A stretch of DNA of 64,000 bases from Nitzschia sp. DOCU1 (lineage: Eukaryota; Bacillariophyta; Bacillariophyceae; Bacillariales; Bacillariaceae). Below, piece after piece: positions 9,218 to 17,124 of this stretch. Every line of letters starts with the position of its first letter. Within the stretch, counting starts at the first letter, position 1. The stretch is from NCBI GenBank assembly GCA_951394045.1, contig OX595991.1, positions 1,798,001 through 1,862,000 on the forward strand, given 5' to 3'. Position numbers and translations under genes: made by a program. The notes beneath the pieces are model-generated. The model made no database searches. It saw only the letters and a program-made list of their open reading frames with translations, and had not been told where the DNA came from.

Positions 9218-11902
9218 ATGTCAGAAGAACCACGAGGCCCACGCAATGCTATTTGCGCTCTAGGGGATGACTGCAAGCACCCAACTACAAAGCAGGCGAC
9301 AAATAACGAGCGATGCATTGATTGCCACCAGAATGTCCACGCCTGCTGTGGTGTATTTGTTGGGGACCATCCTGACCATTTAAACCACAGGTGCTATAAG
9401 TGCGTCGCGGCCAATGCAGCAGTAGCCGAAGAAAATAACGATGATGCCGACGACGATGCCGACGACGATGCCGCCGACGATGCCGACGATAATGCCAACG
9501 ACGACGACGATGCTGACAACGATGCAAGAGACAACAGAACTCCTCTAAGAAGGTCTAGGCGACCACCGCCTGCTGACCAGCACAATGAAGATCTGAGGCA
9601 GGCGATTCGAAACAACATGAATTTGGATCATGTGAAAAGCAACTCCCGTGCCCCAGCTACATACTACAAGCATGGGAAAGAGAACGAACGCTTCATCCTG
9701 TGGCTCTACCGGAGTGAATACGTCAATCCGTGCTTAACTGCAAATTTCAATCTCTTGTTGGAGGAACATGAAAAGGACATCGAGTACCCCAATAAATTGT
9801 TGAAAAAGTGTGAAGGATTATCACAGCCTGAATGTGATATCCTTCAAGAAGAATTCCGCAATGTTGAACTTAAAAAGTTCATTGGTGAAAGTCTTGGCGT
9901 AGGAGGGCACCCCCCGGGTCAGCAGACAGTGGACTTTGACAAGATCACACCAGATATATTTGGCGAGTATATGTGCAGCAGGCGAAAACAAGATGGCAAA
10001 CTTTTGGCTCGTACTGGCTACAAGAGCATGCGATCAGGTCTGTCGCACTTGTACCGGCGATATGATGTTGATATGAGTAGAAAGTTTACCACGGGTGTGG
10101 GGGAAATTCTGAAAGGTGTCCAGCGAGTGTCAAGTGTAGCTAGACAAGCAGGTGAAGGTAACATAGAAGAGGGCAAGCGGGAGCTGCCATACAATCTTTA
10201 CTGCAAGTTCAACGAATGGTGCGTCAATGAAGGGTCAAAAGAAGCAGCATTTGCACGGGCCTACAGTGTACATACATGGAACCTTGCGTGTCGTGGTGAC
10301 TCTACAGCTAGGATTCATACAAAACACTTGATCTTCCGTGCAGATTCAACTGGAATTCCATTTGCCCATTCAAAGGAAGATCAAGAGGGAGAGGACCGGC
10401 GAAAGAAAAAGCCACGACACGTGTATGCTAATCCTTTTGATTATCGTGCTGACTACATGTCAGCAACGTTTGAATATTTGGTCTGCTTTCCAGGTGTACT
10501 TGCCGACTGCGACGGTCCACTCTTTCCCACTCAGGGAAAAGGCGAGTCGGTTAAAAGCCGCTTCTCCAAGATTATGATTAAGCTTCTGACTAAGCACAAG
10601 GAGGAGCTGGGGCAATTCGGCTATGAGGTGGAGGATATAGGCATACATTCATGGCGCAAAGGCGCCATATCGTTTATGAGTTCCGGGTCAACCGCTGGTC
10701 CAAGTGCAGCAGCCACTTGTATTCGTGGCGGGCACACAATGGGGGCTGTAAGGGATATCTACGTGCTGCACGAGCGAGCTGGCGACCATTATTGTGGCCG
10801 TGTCTTGAGTGGCCTTCCTATCAACCAGCCCGAGTTTGCAGCATCGCACCCTGATTTTGTGCCAGTGAAGGATGGAATGATGGACACTGAGCTGGCTGCA
10901 GAGAAAGCCAGGGTGGACTCTAGAGTGAATGGAGCTCTAGATTTATTATTCGGAAAAGCTCAAATCGATGCCATCCCCACTGTGCGAGTGTTTCTGAGAA
11001 TCGGCCTTGCAAGCCATTTGAAACATCGTAGTGCAGTCGCAGAGTCCTACCCTCTGAATTCGCCTATCCGCAATAGTCCATTGTTCACAAGCTCACAATT
11101 CCAGCCATTGTCAGAGTTTGTGAAGATATCACTGCCCTGGGAGAATGGTGGGCAGGCATACGCAACTGGAATCCCTCCCCACGCCATGTTGCTTGCAGGG
11201 AACGAAGAGCTCAAAACGTTAATCAAGGCGGTGATCCCAGAAATGGAAAAAATGATGGATGATCGAACAATGTGCGGGAATCTATCTGAGTCCAGGATGC
11301 ACCAAGTGGTTCGGACCGAACAATTCAGCATTCAACAAGAGCTGCAGAAACTCAAAGACCTATTCTTGGCTACGCAGCAAGGGCAGCAACAGGCCATGGC
11401 ATCAATTGAAGGTGGGCAATCAACAGCATACCAGCGATGGCTTATTGCAGGGGAATTCCGTCGTGTGCCACCGGACTGGATATTTCCAATGGGATCTCTT
11501 CTTCATGTGTACCAATATTGGCACCACGGGGACGAGGAAAAAAAGATCTCTCCATTGAAGAAGCTTGAGCGTAGGGATGTTTCATGTTTCAAGGGGGATA
11601 AGAAGCGGTATGTGAAGAATCTTGTGGAGGTTAAACGGATCTTCAACCTCTTGGATGCAGCAGCTGCTGAGTTGGGTTTGCTGAAAACAAACCCAACTCG
11701 GGAGGACACCAACAATGCATTTTATGGGGCCAGAGAGGCTGCGTTTGGAAGCATCACAAACCAGACCCCAAAAGGTAGAAAGCGAAACTGGTCCAAGATT
11801 GGATGGTCCACCATGGCGAGGTATATCCTCAAAAAGAGCAAAGGGGATGGTGATACAGAAGAAAGGAGTATCAATAGCAATGACAGTGTCATCGACGTTT
11901 AG
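9218..11902 (+). CDS. Tyrosine recombinase of the Crypton-like element, copy 1
   Basis: The element-internal ATG at 9218 gives 894 residues. An in-frame ATG at 8981 lies in host flank and is probably spurious. Residues ~13-62 hold paired Cys/His (CALGDDC, CIDCHQ, HACC, CYKC), a likely zinc-binding module. Residues ~73-104 are a low-complexity Asp/Ala run. The catalytic domain shows the tyrosine-recombinase residues: Arg359 in ACRGDS, His477-Arg480 in IHSWRKG, His506 in RGGHTMG and the nucleophile candidate Tyr515 in RDIYVL. Such enzymes cut and rejoin DNA through a 3'-phosphotyrosine without TSD formation. The frame is intact and so could be active. Confidence 0.88.
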   Translation: MSEEPRGPRNAICALGDDCKHPTTKQATNNERCIDCHQNVHACCGVFVGDHPDHLNHRCYKCVAANAAVAEENNDDADDDADDDAADDADDNANDDDDADNDARDNRTPLRRSRRPPPADQHNEDLRQAIRNNMNLDHVKSNSRAPATYYKHGKENERFILWLYRSEYVNPCLTANFNLLLEEHEKDIEYPNKLLKKCEGLSQPECDILQEEFRNVELKKFIGESLGVGGHPPGQQTVDFDKITPDIFGEYMCSRRKQDGKLLARTGYKSMRSGLSHLYRRYDVDMSRKFTTGVGEILKGVQRVSSVARQAGEGNIEEGKRELPYNLYCKFNEWCVNEGSKEAAFARAYSVHTWNLACRGDSTARIHTKHLIFRADSTGIPFAHSKEDQEGEDRRKKKPRHVYANPFDYRADYMSATFEYLVCFPGVLADCDGPLFPTQGKGESVKSRFSKIMIKLLTKHKEELGQFGYEVEDIGIHSWRKGAISFMSSGSTAGPSAAATCIRGGHTMGAVRDIYVLHERAGDHYCGRVLSGLPINQPEFAASHPDFVPVKDGMMDTELAAEKARVDSRVNGALDLLFGKAQIDAIPTVRVFLRIGLASHLKHRSAVAESYPLNSPIRNSPLFTSSQFQPLSEFVKISLPWENGGQAYATGIPPHAMLLAGNEELKTLIKAVIPEMEKMMDDRTMCGNLSESRMHQVVRTEQFSIQQELQKLKDLFLATQQGQQQAMASIEGGQSTAYQRWLIAGEFRRVPPDWIFPMGSLLHVYQYWHHGDEEKKISPLKKLERRDVSCFKGDKKRYVKNLVEVKRIFNLLDAAAAELGLLKTNPTREDTNNAFYGAREAAFGSITNQTPKGRKRNWSKIGWSTMARYILKKSKGDGDTEERSINSNDSVIDV

Positions 11903-11920
11903 TAATGAATATAATGTCCT

Positions 11921-12016
11921 CTCGTCGTCGACTTGTGCAAACAAATATTTATGTGAAAATATTTGGCTCTCGTCGTCGACTTGTGCAAACAAATATTTAT
12001 GTGAAAATATTTGGCT
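11921..12016 (+). repeat. Two 48-bp direct repeats with an internal hairpin, copy 1
   Basis: Units at 11921-11968 and 11969-12016 are identical. Each contains CAAATATTT, a 6-nt spacer, and AAATATTTG, a perfect 9-bp inverted repeat. They begin 18 bp after the recombinase stop codon. They could be a 3'-end or termination signal or protein-binding arms. Confidence 0.8.
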
Positions 12017-12114
12017 CTCTGGACTTGCCGAAAGTTGTCGAGTAAGTCCATGACCCCACTCTCGGTACGTAGACTTCCTACCAGAGGGGTAGTAGTGTAA
12101 ATGTCGGCCAAAGA

Positions 12115-12162
12115 TGACCGGAAAATTCGCCAGATGTTAGGATCTTCGCCTTTTTCCGGTCA
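12115..12162. other. Dyad at the element-element junction, candidate recombination site
   Basis: TGACCGGAAAA (12115-12125) and TTTTCCGGTCA (12152-12162) are perfect 11-bp inverted arms with a 26-bp spacer that contains the shared GGATCTT. The dyad forms only where the right end of one copy meets the left end of the next, as it would in a circular form. This matches the layout of tyrosine-recombinase sites (two inverted binding arms around a crossover region). Function is inferred. Confidence 0.55.
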
Positions 12163-12374
12163 CCGCGCGATATTCTACGCGGTTTTTGTCGTCCAGTTTG
12201 GCCGGAAAAAGGCAAAAGAGACTGGGCTCCCAAGCCCCCTTTTTTCCAGGAAAATCACGTCAAATTATTTTTTCAGCCAAGGCTCCTTCAGTTTTGTGGG
12301 CCATCCGGGACGACATTATTATCCTGCACTCCTTTTGGCGCATTGGCCACAAAACAATTCGAGCCCTCCTTAAA

Positions 12375-15059
12375 ATGTCAGAAGAACCACGAGGCCCACG
12401 CAATGCTATTTGCGCTCTAGGGGATGACTGCAAGCACCCAACTACAAAGCAGGCGACAAATAACGAGCGATGCATTGATTGCCACCAGAATGTCCACGCC
12501 TGCTGTGGTGTATTTGTTGGGGACCATCCTGACCATTTAAACCACAGGTGCTATAAGTGCGTCGCGGCCAATGCAGCAGTAGCCGAAGAAAATAACGATG
12601 ATGCCGACGACGATGCCGACGACGATGCCGCCGACGATGCCGACGATAATGCCAACGACGACGACGATGCTGACAACGATGCAAGAGACAACAGAACTCC
12701 TCTAAGAAGGTCTAGGCGACCACCGCCTGCTGACCAGCACAATGAAGATCTGAGGCAGGCGATTCGAAACAACATGAATTTGGATCATGTGAAAAGCAAC
12801 TCCCGTGCCCCAGCTACATACTACAAGCATGGGAAAGAGAACGAACGCTTCATCCTGTGGCTCTACCGGAGTGAATACGTCAATCCGTGCTTAACTGCAA
12901 ATTTCAATCTCTTGTTGGAGGAACATGAAAAGGACATCGAGTACCCCAATAAATTGTTGAAAAAGTGTGAAGGATTATCACAGCCTGAATGTGATATCCT
13001 TCAAGAAGAATTCCGCAATGTTGAACTTAAAAAGTTCATTGGTGAAAGTCTTGGCGTAGGAGGGCACCCCCCGGGTCAGCAGACAGTGGACTTTGACAAG
13101 ATCACACCAGATATATTTGGCGAGTATATGTGCAGCAGGCGAAAACAAGATGGCAAACTTTTGGCTCGTACTGGCTACAAGAGCATGCGATCAGGTCTGT
13201 CGCACTTGTACCGGCGATATGATGTTGATATGAGTAGAAAGTTTACCACGGGTGTGGGGGAAATTCTGAAAGGTGTCCAGCGAGTGTCAAGTGTAGCTAG
13301 ACAAGCAGGTGAAGGTAACATAGAAGAGGGCAAGCGGGAGCTGCCATACAATCTTTACTGCAAGTTCAACGAATGGTGCGTCAATGAAGGGTCAAAAGAA
13401 GCAGCATTTGCACGGGCCTACAGTGTACATACATGGAACCTTGCGTGTCGTGGTGACTCTACAGCTAGGATTCATACAAAACACTTGATCTTCCGTGCAG
13501 ATTCAACTGGAATTCCATTTGCCCATTCAAAGGAAGATCAAGAGGGAGAGGACCGGCGAAAGAAAAAGCCACGACACGTGTATGCTAATCCTTTTGATTA
13601 TCGTGCTGACTACATGTCAGCAACGTTTGAATATTTGGTCTGCTTTCCAGGTGTACTTGCCGACTGCGACGGTCCACTCTTTCCCACTCAGGGAAAAGGC
13701 GAGTCGGTTAAAAGCCGCTTCTCCAAGATTATGATTAAGCTTCTGACTAAGCACAAGGAGGAGCTGGGGCAATTCGGCTATGAGGTGGAGGATATAGGCA
13801 TACATTCATGGCGCAAAGGCGCCATATCGTTTATGAGTTCCGGGTCAACCGCTGGTCCAAGTGCAGCAGCCACTTGTATTCGTGGCGGGCACACAATGGG
13901 GGCTGTAAGGGATATCTACGTGCTGCACGAGCGAGCTGGCGACCATTATTGTGGCCGTGTCTTGAGTGGCCTTCCTATCAACCAGCCCGAGTTTGCAGCA
14001 TCGCACCCTGATTTTGTGCCAGTGAAGGATGGAATGATGGACACTGAGCTGGCTGCAGAGAAAGCCAGGGTGGACTCTAGAGTGAATGGAGCTCTAGATT
14101 TATTATTCGGAAAAGCTCAAATCGATGCCATCCCCACTGTGCGAGTGTTTCTGAGAATCGGCCTTGCAAGCCATTTGAAACATCGTAGTGCAGTCGCAGA
14201 GTCCTACCCTCTGAATTCGCCTATCCGCAATAGTCCATTGTTCACAAGCTCACAATTCCAGCCATTGTCAGAGTTTGTGAAGATATCACTGCCCTGGGAG
14301 AATGGTGGGCAGGCATACGCAACTGGAATCCCTCCCCACGCCATGTTGCTTGCAGGGAACGAAGAGCTCAAAACGTTAATCAAGGCGGTGATCCCAGAAA
14401 TGGAAAAAATGATGGATGATCGAACAATGTGCGGGAATCTATCTGAGTCCAGGATGCACCAAGTGGTTCGGACCGAACAATTCAGCATTCAACAAGAGCT
14501 GCAGAAACTCAAAGACCTATTCTTGGCTACGCAGCAAGGGCAGCAACAGGCCATGGCATCAATTGAAGGTGGGCAATCAACAGCATACCAGCGATGGCTT
14601 ATTGCAGGGGAATTCCGTCGTGTGCCACCGGACTGGATATTTCCAATGGGATCTCTTCTTCATGTGTACCAATATTGGCACCACGGGGACGAGGAAAAAA
14701 AGATCTCTCCATTGAAGAAGCTTGAGCGTAGGGATGTTTCATGTTTCAAGGGGGATAAGAAGCGGTATGTGAAGAATCTTGTGGAGGTTAAACGGATCTT
14801 CAACCTCTTGGATGCAGCAGCTGCTGAGTTGGGTTTGCTGAAAACAAACCCAACTCGGGAGGACACCAACAATGCATTTTATGGGGCCAGAGAGGCTGTG
14901 TTTGGAAGCATCACAAACCAGACCCCAAAAGGTAGAAAGCGAAACTGGTCCAAGATTGGATGGTCCACCATGGCGAGGTATATCCTCAAAAAGAGCAAAG
15001 GGGATGGTGATACAGAAGAAAGGAGTATCAATAGCAATGACAGTGTCATCGACGTTTAG
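12375..15059 (+). CDS. Tyrosine recombinase of the Crypton-like element, copy 2
   Basis: The same 894-residue protein as copy 1, with the same zinc-binding N-terminus, Asp/Ala tract and R-HxxR-H-Y catalytic set. The only residue difference seen is Ala to Val in REAVFGS, far C-terminal of the catalytic domain. The frame is intact. Confidence 0.88.
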   Translation: MSEEPRGPRNAICALGDDCKHPTTKQATNNERCIDCHQNVHACCGVFVGDHPDHLNHRCYKCVAANAAVAEENNDDADDDADDDAADDADDNANDDDDADNDARDNRTPLRRSRRPPPADQHNEDLRQAIRNNMNLDHVKSNSRAPATYYKHGKENERFILWLYRSEYVNPCLTANFNLLLEEHEKDIEYPNKLLKKCEGLSQPECDILQEEFRNVELKKFIGESLGVGGHPPGQQTVDFDKITPDIFGEYMCSRRKQDGKLLARTGYKSMRSGLSHLYRRYDVDMSRKFTTGVGEILKGVQRVSSVARQAGEGNIEEGKRELPYNLYCKFNEWCVNEGSKEAAFARAYSVHTWNLACRGDSTARIHTKHLIFRADSTGIPFAHSKEDQEGEDRRKKKPRHVYANPFDYRADYMSATFEYLVCFPGVLADCDGPLFPTQGKGESVKSRFSKIMIKLLTKHKEELGQFGYEVEDIGIHSWRKGAISFMSSGSTAGPSAAATCIRGGHTMGAVRDIYVLHERAGDHYCGRVLSGLPINQPEFAASHPDFVPVKDGMMDTELAAEKARVDSRVNGALDLLFGKAQIDAIPTVRVFLRIGLASHLKHRSAVAESYPLNSPIRNSPLFTSSQFQPLSEFVKISLPWENGGQAYATGIPPHAMLLAGNEELKTLIKAVIPEMEKMMDDRTMCGNLSESRMHQVVRTEQFSIQQELQKLKDLFLATQQGQQQAMASIEGGQSTAYQRWLIAGEFRRVPPDWIFPMGSLLHVYQYWHHGDEEKKISPLKKLERRDVSCFKGDKKRYVKNLVEVKRIFNLLDAAAAELGLLKTNPTREDTNNAFYGAREAVFGSITNQTPKGRKRNWSKIGWSTMARYILKKSKGDGDTEERSINSNDSVIDV

Positions 15060-15077
15060 TAATGAATATAATGTCCT

Positions 15078-15173
15078 CTCGTCGTCGACTTGTGCAAACA
15101 AATATTTATGTGAAAATATTTGGCTCTCGTCGTCGACTTGTGCAAACAAATATTTATGTGAAAATATTTGGCT
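15078..15173 (+). repeat. Two 48-bp direct repeats with an internal hairpin, copy 2
   Basis: Identical to the pair at 11921-12016, again 18 bp past the recombinase stop codon. The units are 15078-15125 and 15126-15173. Confidence 0.8.
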
Positions 15174-15296
15174 CTCTGGACTTGCCGAAAGTTGTCGAGT
15201 AAGTCCATGACCCCACTCTCGGTACGTAGACTTCCTACCAGAGGGGTAGTAGTGTAAATGTCGGCCAAAGATGACCGGAAAATTCGCCAGATGTTA

Positions 15297-15728
15297 GGAT
15301 CTTTCTCCCTGCTGACGCGGCGCGCGCGCGCCTGCTTTTGCGTGCATGCACCGCGCGTGCCCGCTCTTTGTAGTCGCTGGAGTCAGACTCATCAGTCCGT
15401 CGTTGGATGGGCCGCGCGCGTGTCGCATCATCATGATGCCCCGCGCCCATCACCCAAACCGATGACGTCACTCTCACGATTCTCGAAATCCTCTCGTCGT
15501 TGTTGGTCGTCGTGTGATGTTGCTCAGTTGCCTCTCCCCCTCGATCCATGTCATCAGGGTTGCTCCCAACATCACAAGGCGGGACGAGAAGCAACAACAA
15601 GCGAGCAACAGGTTTGGATAATCTCACTTGTTCTTACTGTCATTCATTTGGTCTACCTGAAGGGTGTGGCTGGATCGATTGCTCCGAGTGGAAACCCTTT
15701 CCCGATCCGCCATTCAGACATAACGATC
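15297..15728. other. Right part of an interrupted head-to-head interval
   Basis: 432 bp from the right element junction to the ATG at 15729. The first part is rich in GCGC (near 15317-15333). The frame open upstream of 15729 extends back into the element and is unlikely to be translated. With 8822-8982 it would form a ~600-bp divergent promoter interval before the insertion. Confidence 0.4.
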
Positions 15729-16937
15729 ATGGCGTTGAGGAGTTTGATTTTCCTCCTTGCACTCTGTGGGCGACTTTCAACGGCTTTTATTGCTCCGGGA
15801 ATAATGCACGAAAGCAAACTATTGAAGCACAAGTCTGTCATTGTCACCTATCTACACAAAGAGCATATGGAAGCTGATGGCGTCGTCAATGCCTGTCCTG
15901 ACCAACCGGACAAGACAAGGCGATTGTTATGGGCTCATTTGCTGACAGGGAGTCTAGCGGCAGTGGCGGCTCCTCAGGCCAGCTGGGCGGGTGAGGTGGG
16001 GGCGCAAATCACCAAGGCAGTGACAACTTCAGACTTGGGAGTCTCTGTACGGACCTCTGTGGTCAGAGGAGCCCAGGTTATGGATCAGCTTGACGCGAAA
16101 TGGGAAAAATTCTCGGACAGTTTTGGGCTGGGATCGGAACGGTCCAAACAAGGGGCTCGACCAAAACCTAAAGAGATACCTGATCCCTTGCCGCTAAACA
16201 TTCCCACGGCAAAGGCGATCCTGGACGCTAGTGATCGCGTGTTTTGTTCCGTGACTAATATTTCGTCAGGGGATCTAAAGTCTAGGGTGGAAAAGGTGGC
16301 CAACTTGGTGAAGATTTCCTTTGAGCGGGCGGGCGTCCGCTTTCCAGACTCTGCTTCAATACTCGAGTTTGAGACCGCATCGCAGTTCAACTTTGTTGTA
16401 TATTCGCATTTCAAGGCTTACTCGGAGCTGGTGGTTGACCGGCAAACGGCATTTGGGCCGTTTCGGACGCAGTTTGAGAAACGGCTGGGACAGGAACTGT
16501 TATCACTCTTACAACCAAATAAGGACAAGGAATTGTCCAAGTCATCCGAGAAAAGCGGTAGATTGCGACTCGGGTTGTCGTCTGTGGACGAGTTCTTGTC
16601 GGTCTGGAAGGATAGAGGTCTCGTAGCGTTGACCGAAAGAACGAAAGTCGACGAAGAGCAGATTTCTGACTGGTTGGAAGACATTTCGGACCTCGAATTC
16701 AACATTGCTTTGGATGGGGACATAACGCTCAATTCACAAGTCTTACTGCAAGAACAAGGCTTCCGACTTTACCCAAATTTCTGCCGATACGTTGTGACAT
16801 ACATAATGGACCAAGTGTCGCCGAACGACCAGAAGGTGTCCGCGATGGACTATTATTTTGATACTGACTACAATTCTGACCCTGACAAGTTCGAAGTAAA
16901 GGAGGTTCTTCTATCAGTGCAGCTAGAAAATTTATAG
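15729..16937 (+). CDS. Thylakoid-lumen-type protein of unknown function
   Basis: ATG at 15729 gives 402 residues. It was chosen over an earlier in-frame ATG because it begins a clean signal peptide (MALRSLIFLLALCG) followed by RLSTAFIAP, an ASAFAP-like plastid motif. At residues ~62-88 comes a second targeting region: twin Arg, a hydrophobic stretch (LLTGSLAAVAA) and a signal-peptidase-like ASWA-G end, as expected for Tat-type import into the thylakoid lumen. The mature part is mostly helical and I do not recognise its family. A photosynthetic role is inference from the targeting only. Confidence 0.75.
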   Translation: MALRSLIFLLALCGRLSTAFIAPGIMHESKLLKHKSVIVTYLHKEHMEADGVVNACPDQPDKTRRLLWAHLLTGSLAAVAAPQASWAGEVGAQITKAVTTSDLGVSVRTSVVRGAQVMDQLDAKWEKFSDSFGLGSERSKQGARPKPKEIPDPLPLNIPTAKAILDASDRVFCSVTNISSGDLKSRVEKVANLVKISFERAGVRFPDSASILEFETASQFNFVVYSHFKAYSELVVDRQTAFGPFRTQFEKRLGQELLSLLQPNKDKELSKSSEKSGRLRLGLSSVDEFLSVWKDRGLVALTERTKVDEEQISDWLEDISDLEFNIALDGDITLNSQVLLQEQGFRLYPNFCRYVVTYIMDQVSPNDQKVSAMDYYFDTDYNSDPDKFEVKEVLLSVQLENL

Positions 16938-17124
16938 GGGGCCATTCACTGGGCCCACACCACCACCCAACCATGTCCCGAAATCGATCTAGGCTTTTGA
17001 ATCTCTACTAGCGACAACTTTGTTTGTGTCGCGCGTGTCTTTTTTACATTTGAGCATGGTGTATCACAAACGTTTGTATTCCCATTTTTCACTCGTACAA
17101 GGGGGTCACGTCCCAGGCCAGCTG

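Larger units (their letters stand above)
8983..12139 (+). mobile_element. Crypton-like tyrosine-recombinase element, copy 1 of a tandem pair
   Basis: This 3157-bp unit is repeated head-to-tail at 12140-15296. The heptamer GGATCTT occurs at the left host junction (8983), the internal junction (12140) and the right host junction (15297). That is the pattern expected when a circular element integrates by site-specific recombination at a short shared sequence. The unit has a single gene encoding a tyrosine recombinase; no reverse transcriptase, DDE transposase or LTR was seen, which separates it from DIRS and cut-and-paste elements. Between the copies I saw one base difference (C at 11742, T at 14899). 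Exact ends are uncertain by the length of the shared heptamer. Confidence 0.85.
12140..15296 (+). mobile_element. Crypton-like tyrosine-recombinase element, copy 2 of a tandem pair
   Basis: A second 3157-bp copy follows copy 1 directly with no extra bases. As far as I could compare, it differs from copy 1 by one transition in a CpG (C to T at 14899). The right host junction reads GGATCTT followed by TCTCCCTG. The near-identity means either very recent integration or duplication, or an assembly artefact. The element is 433 bp upstream of the start codon at 15729. Confidence 0.85.

Noticed and set aside
9285..9618. Arg/His- and Ser/Ala-rich minus-strand frames
   Set aside because: Shadows of the GAC/GCC triplet run that encodes the Asp/Ala tract.
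11921..12016. CRISPR-like repeat
   Set aside because: Only two directly abutting units with no spacers, in a eukaryotic mobile element.
8983..15296. DIRS-type element
   Set aside because: No reverse transcriptase, RNase H or DIRS-type terminal repeats were seen; only a tyrosine recombinase gene is present.
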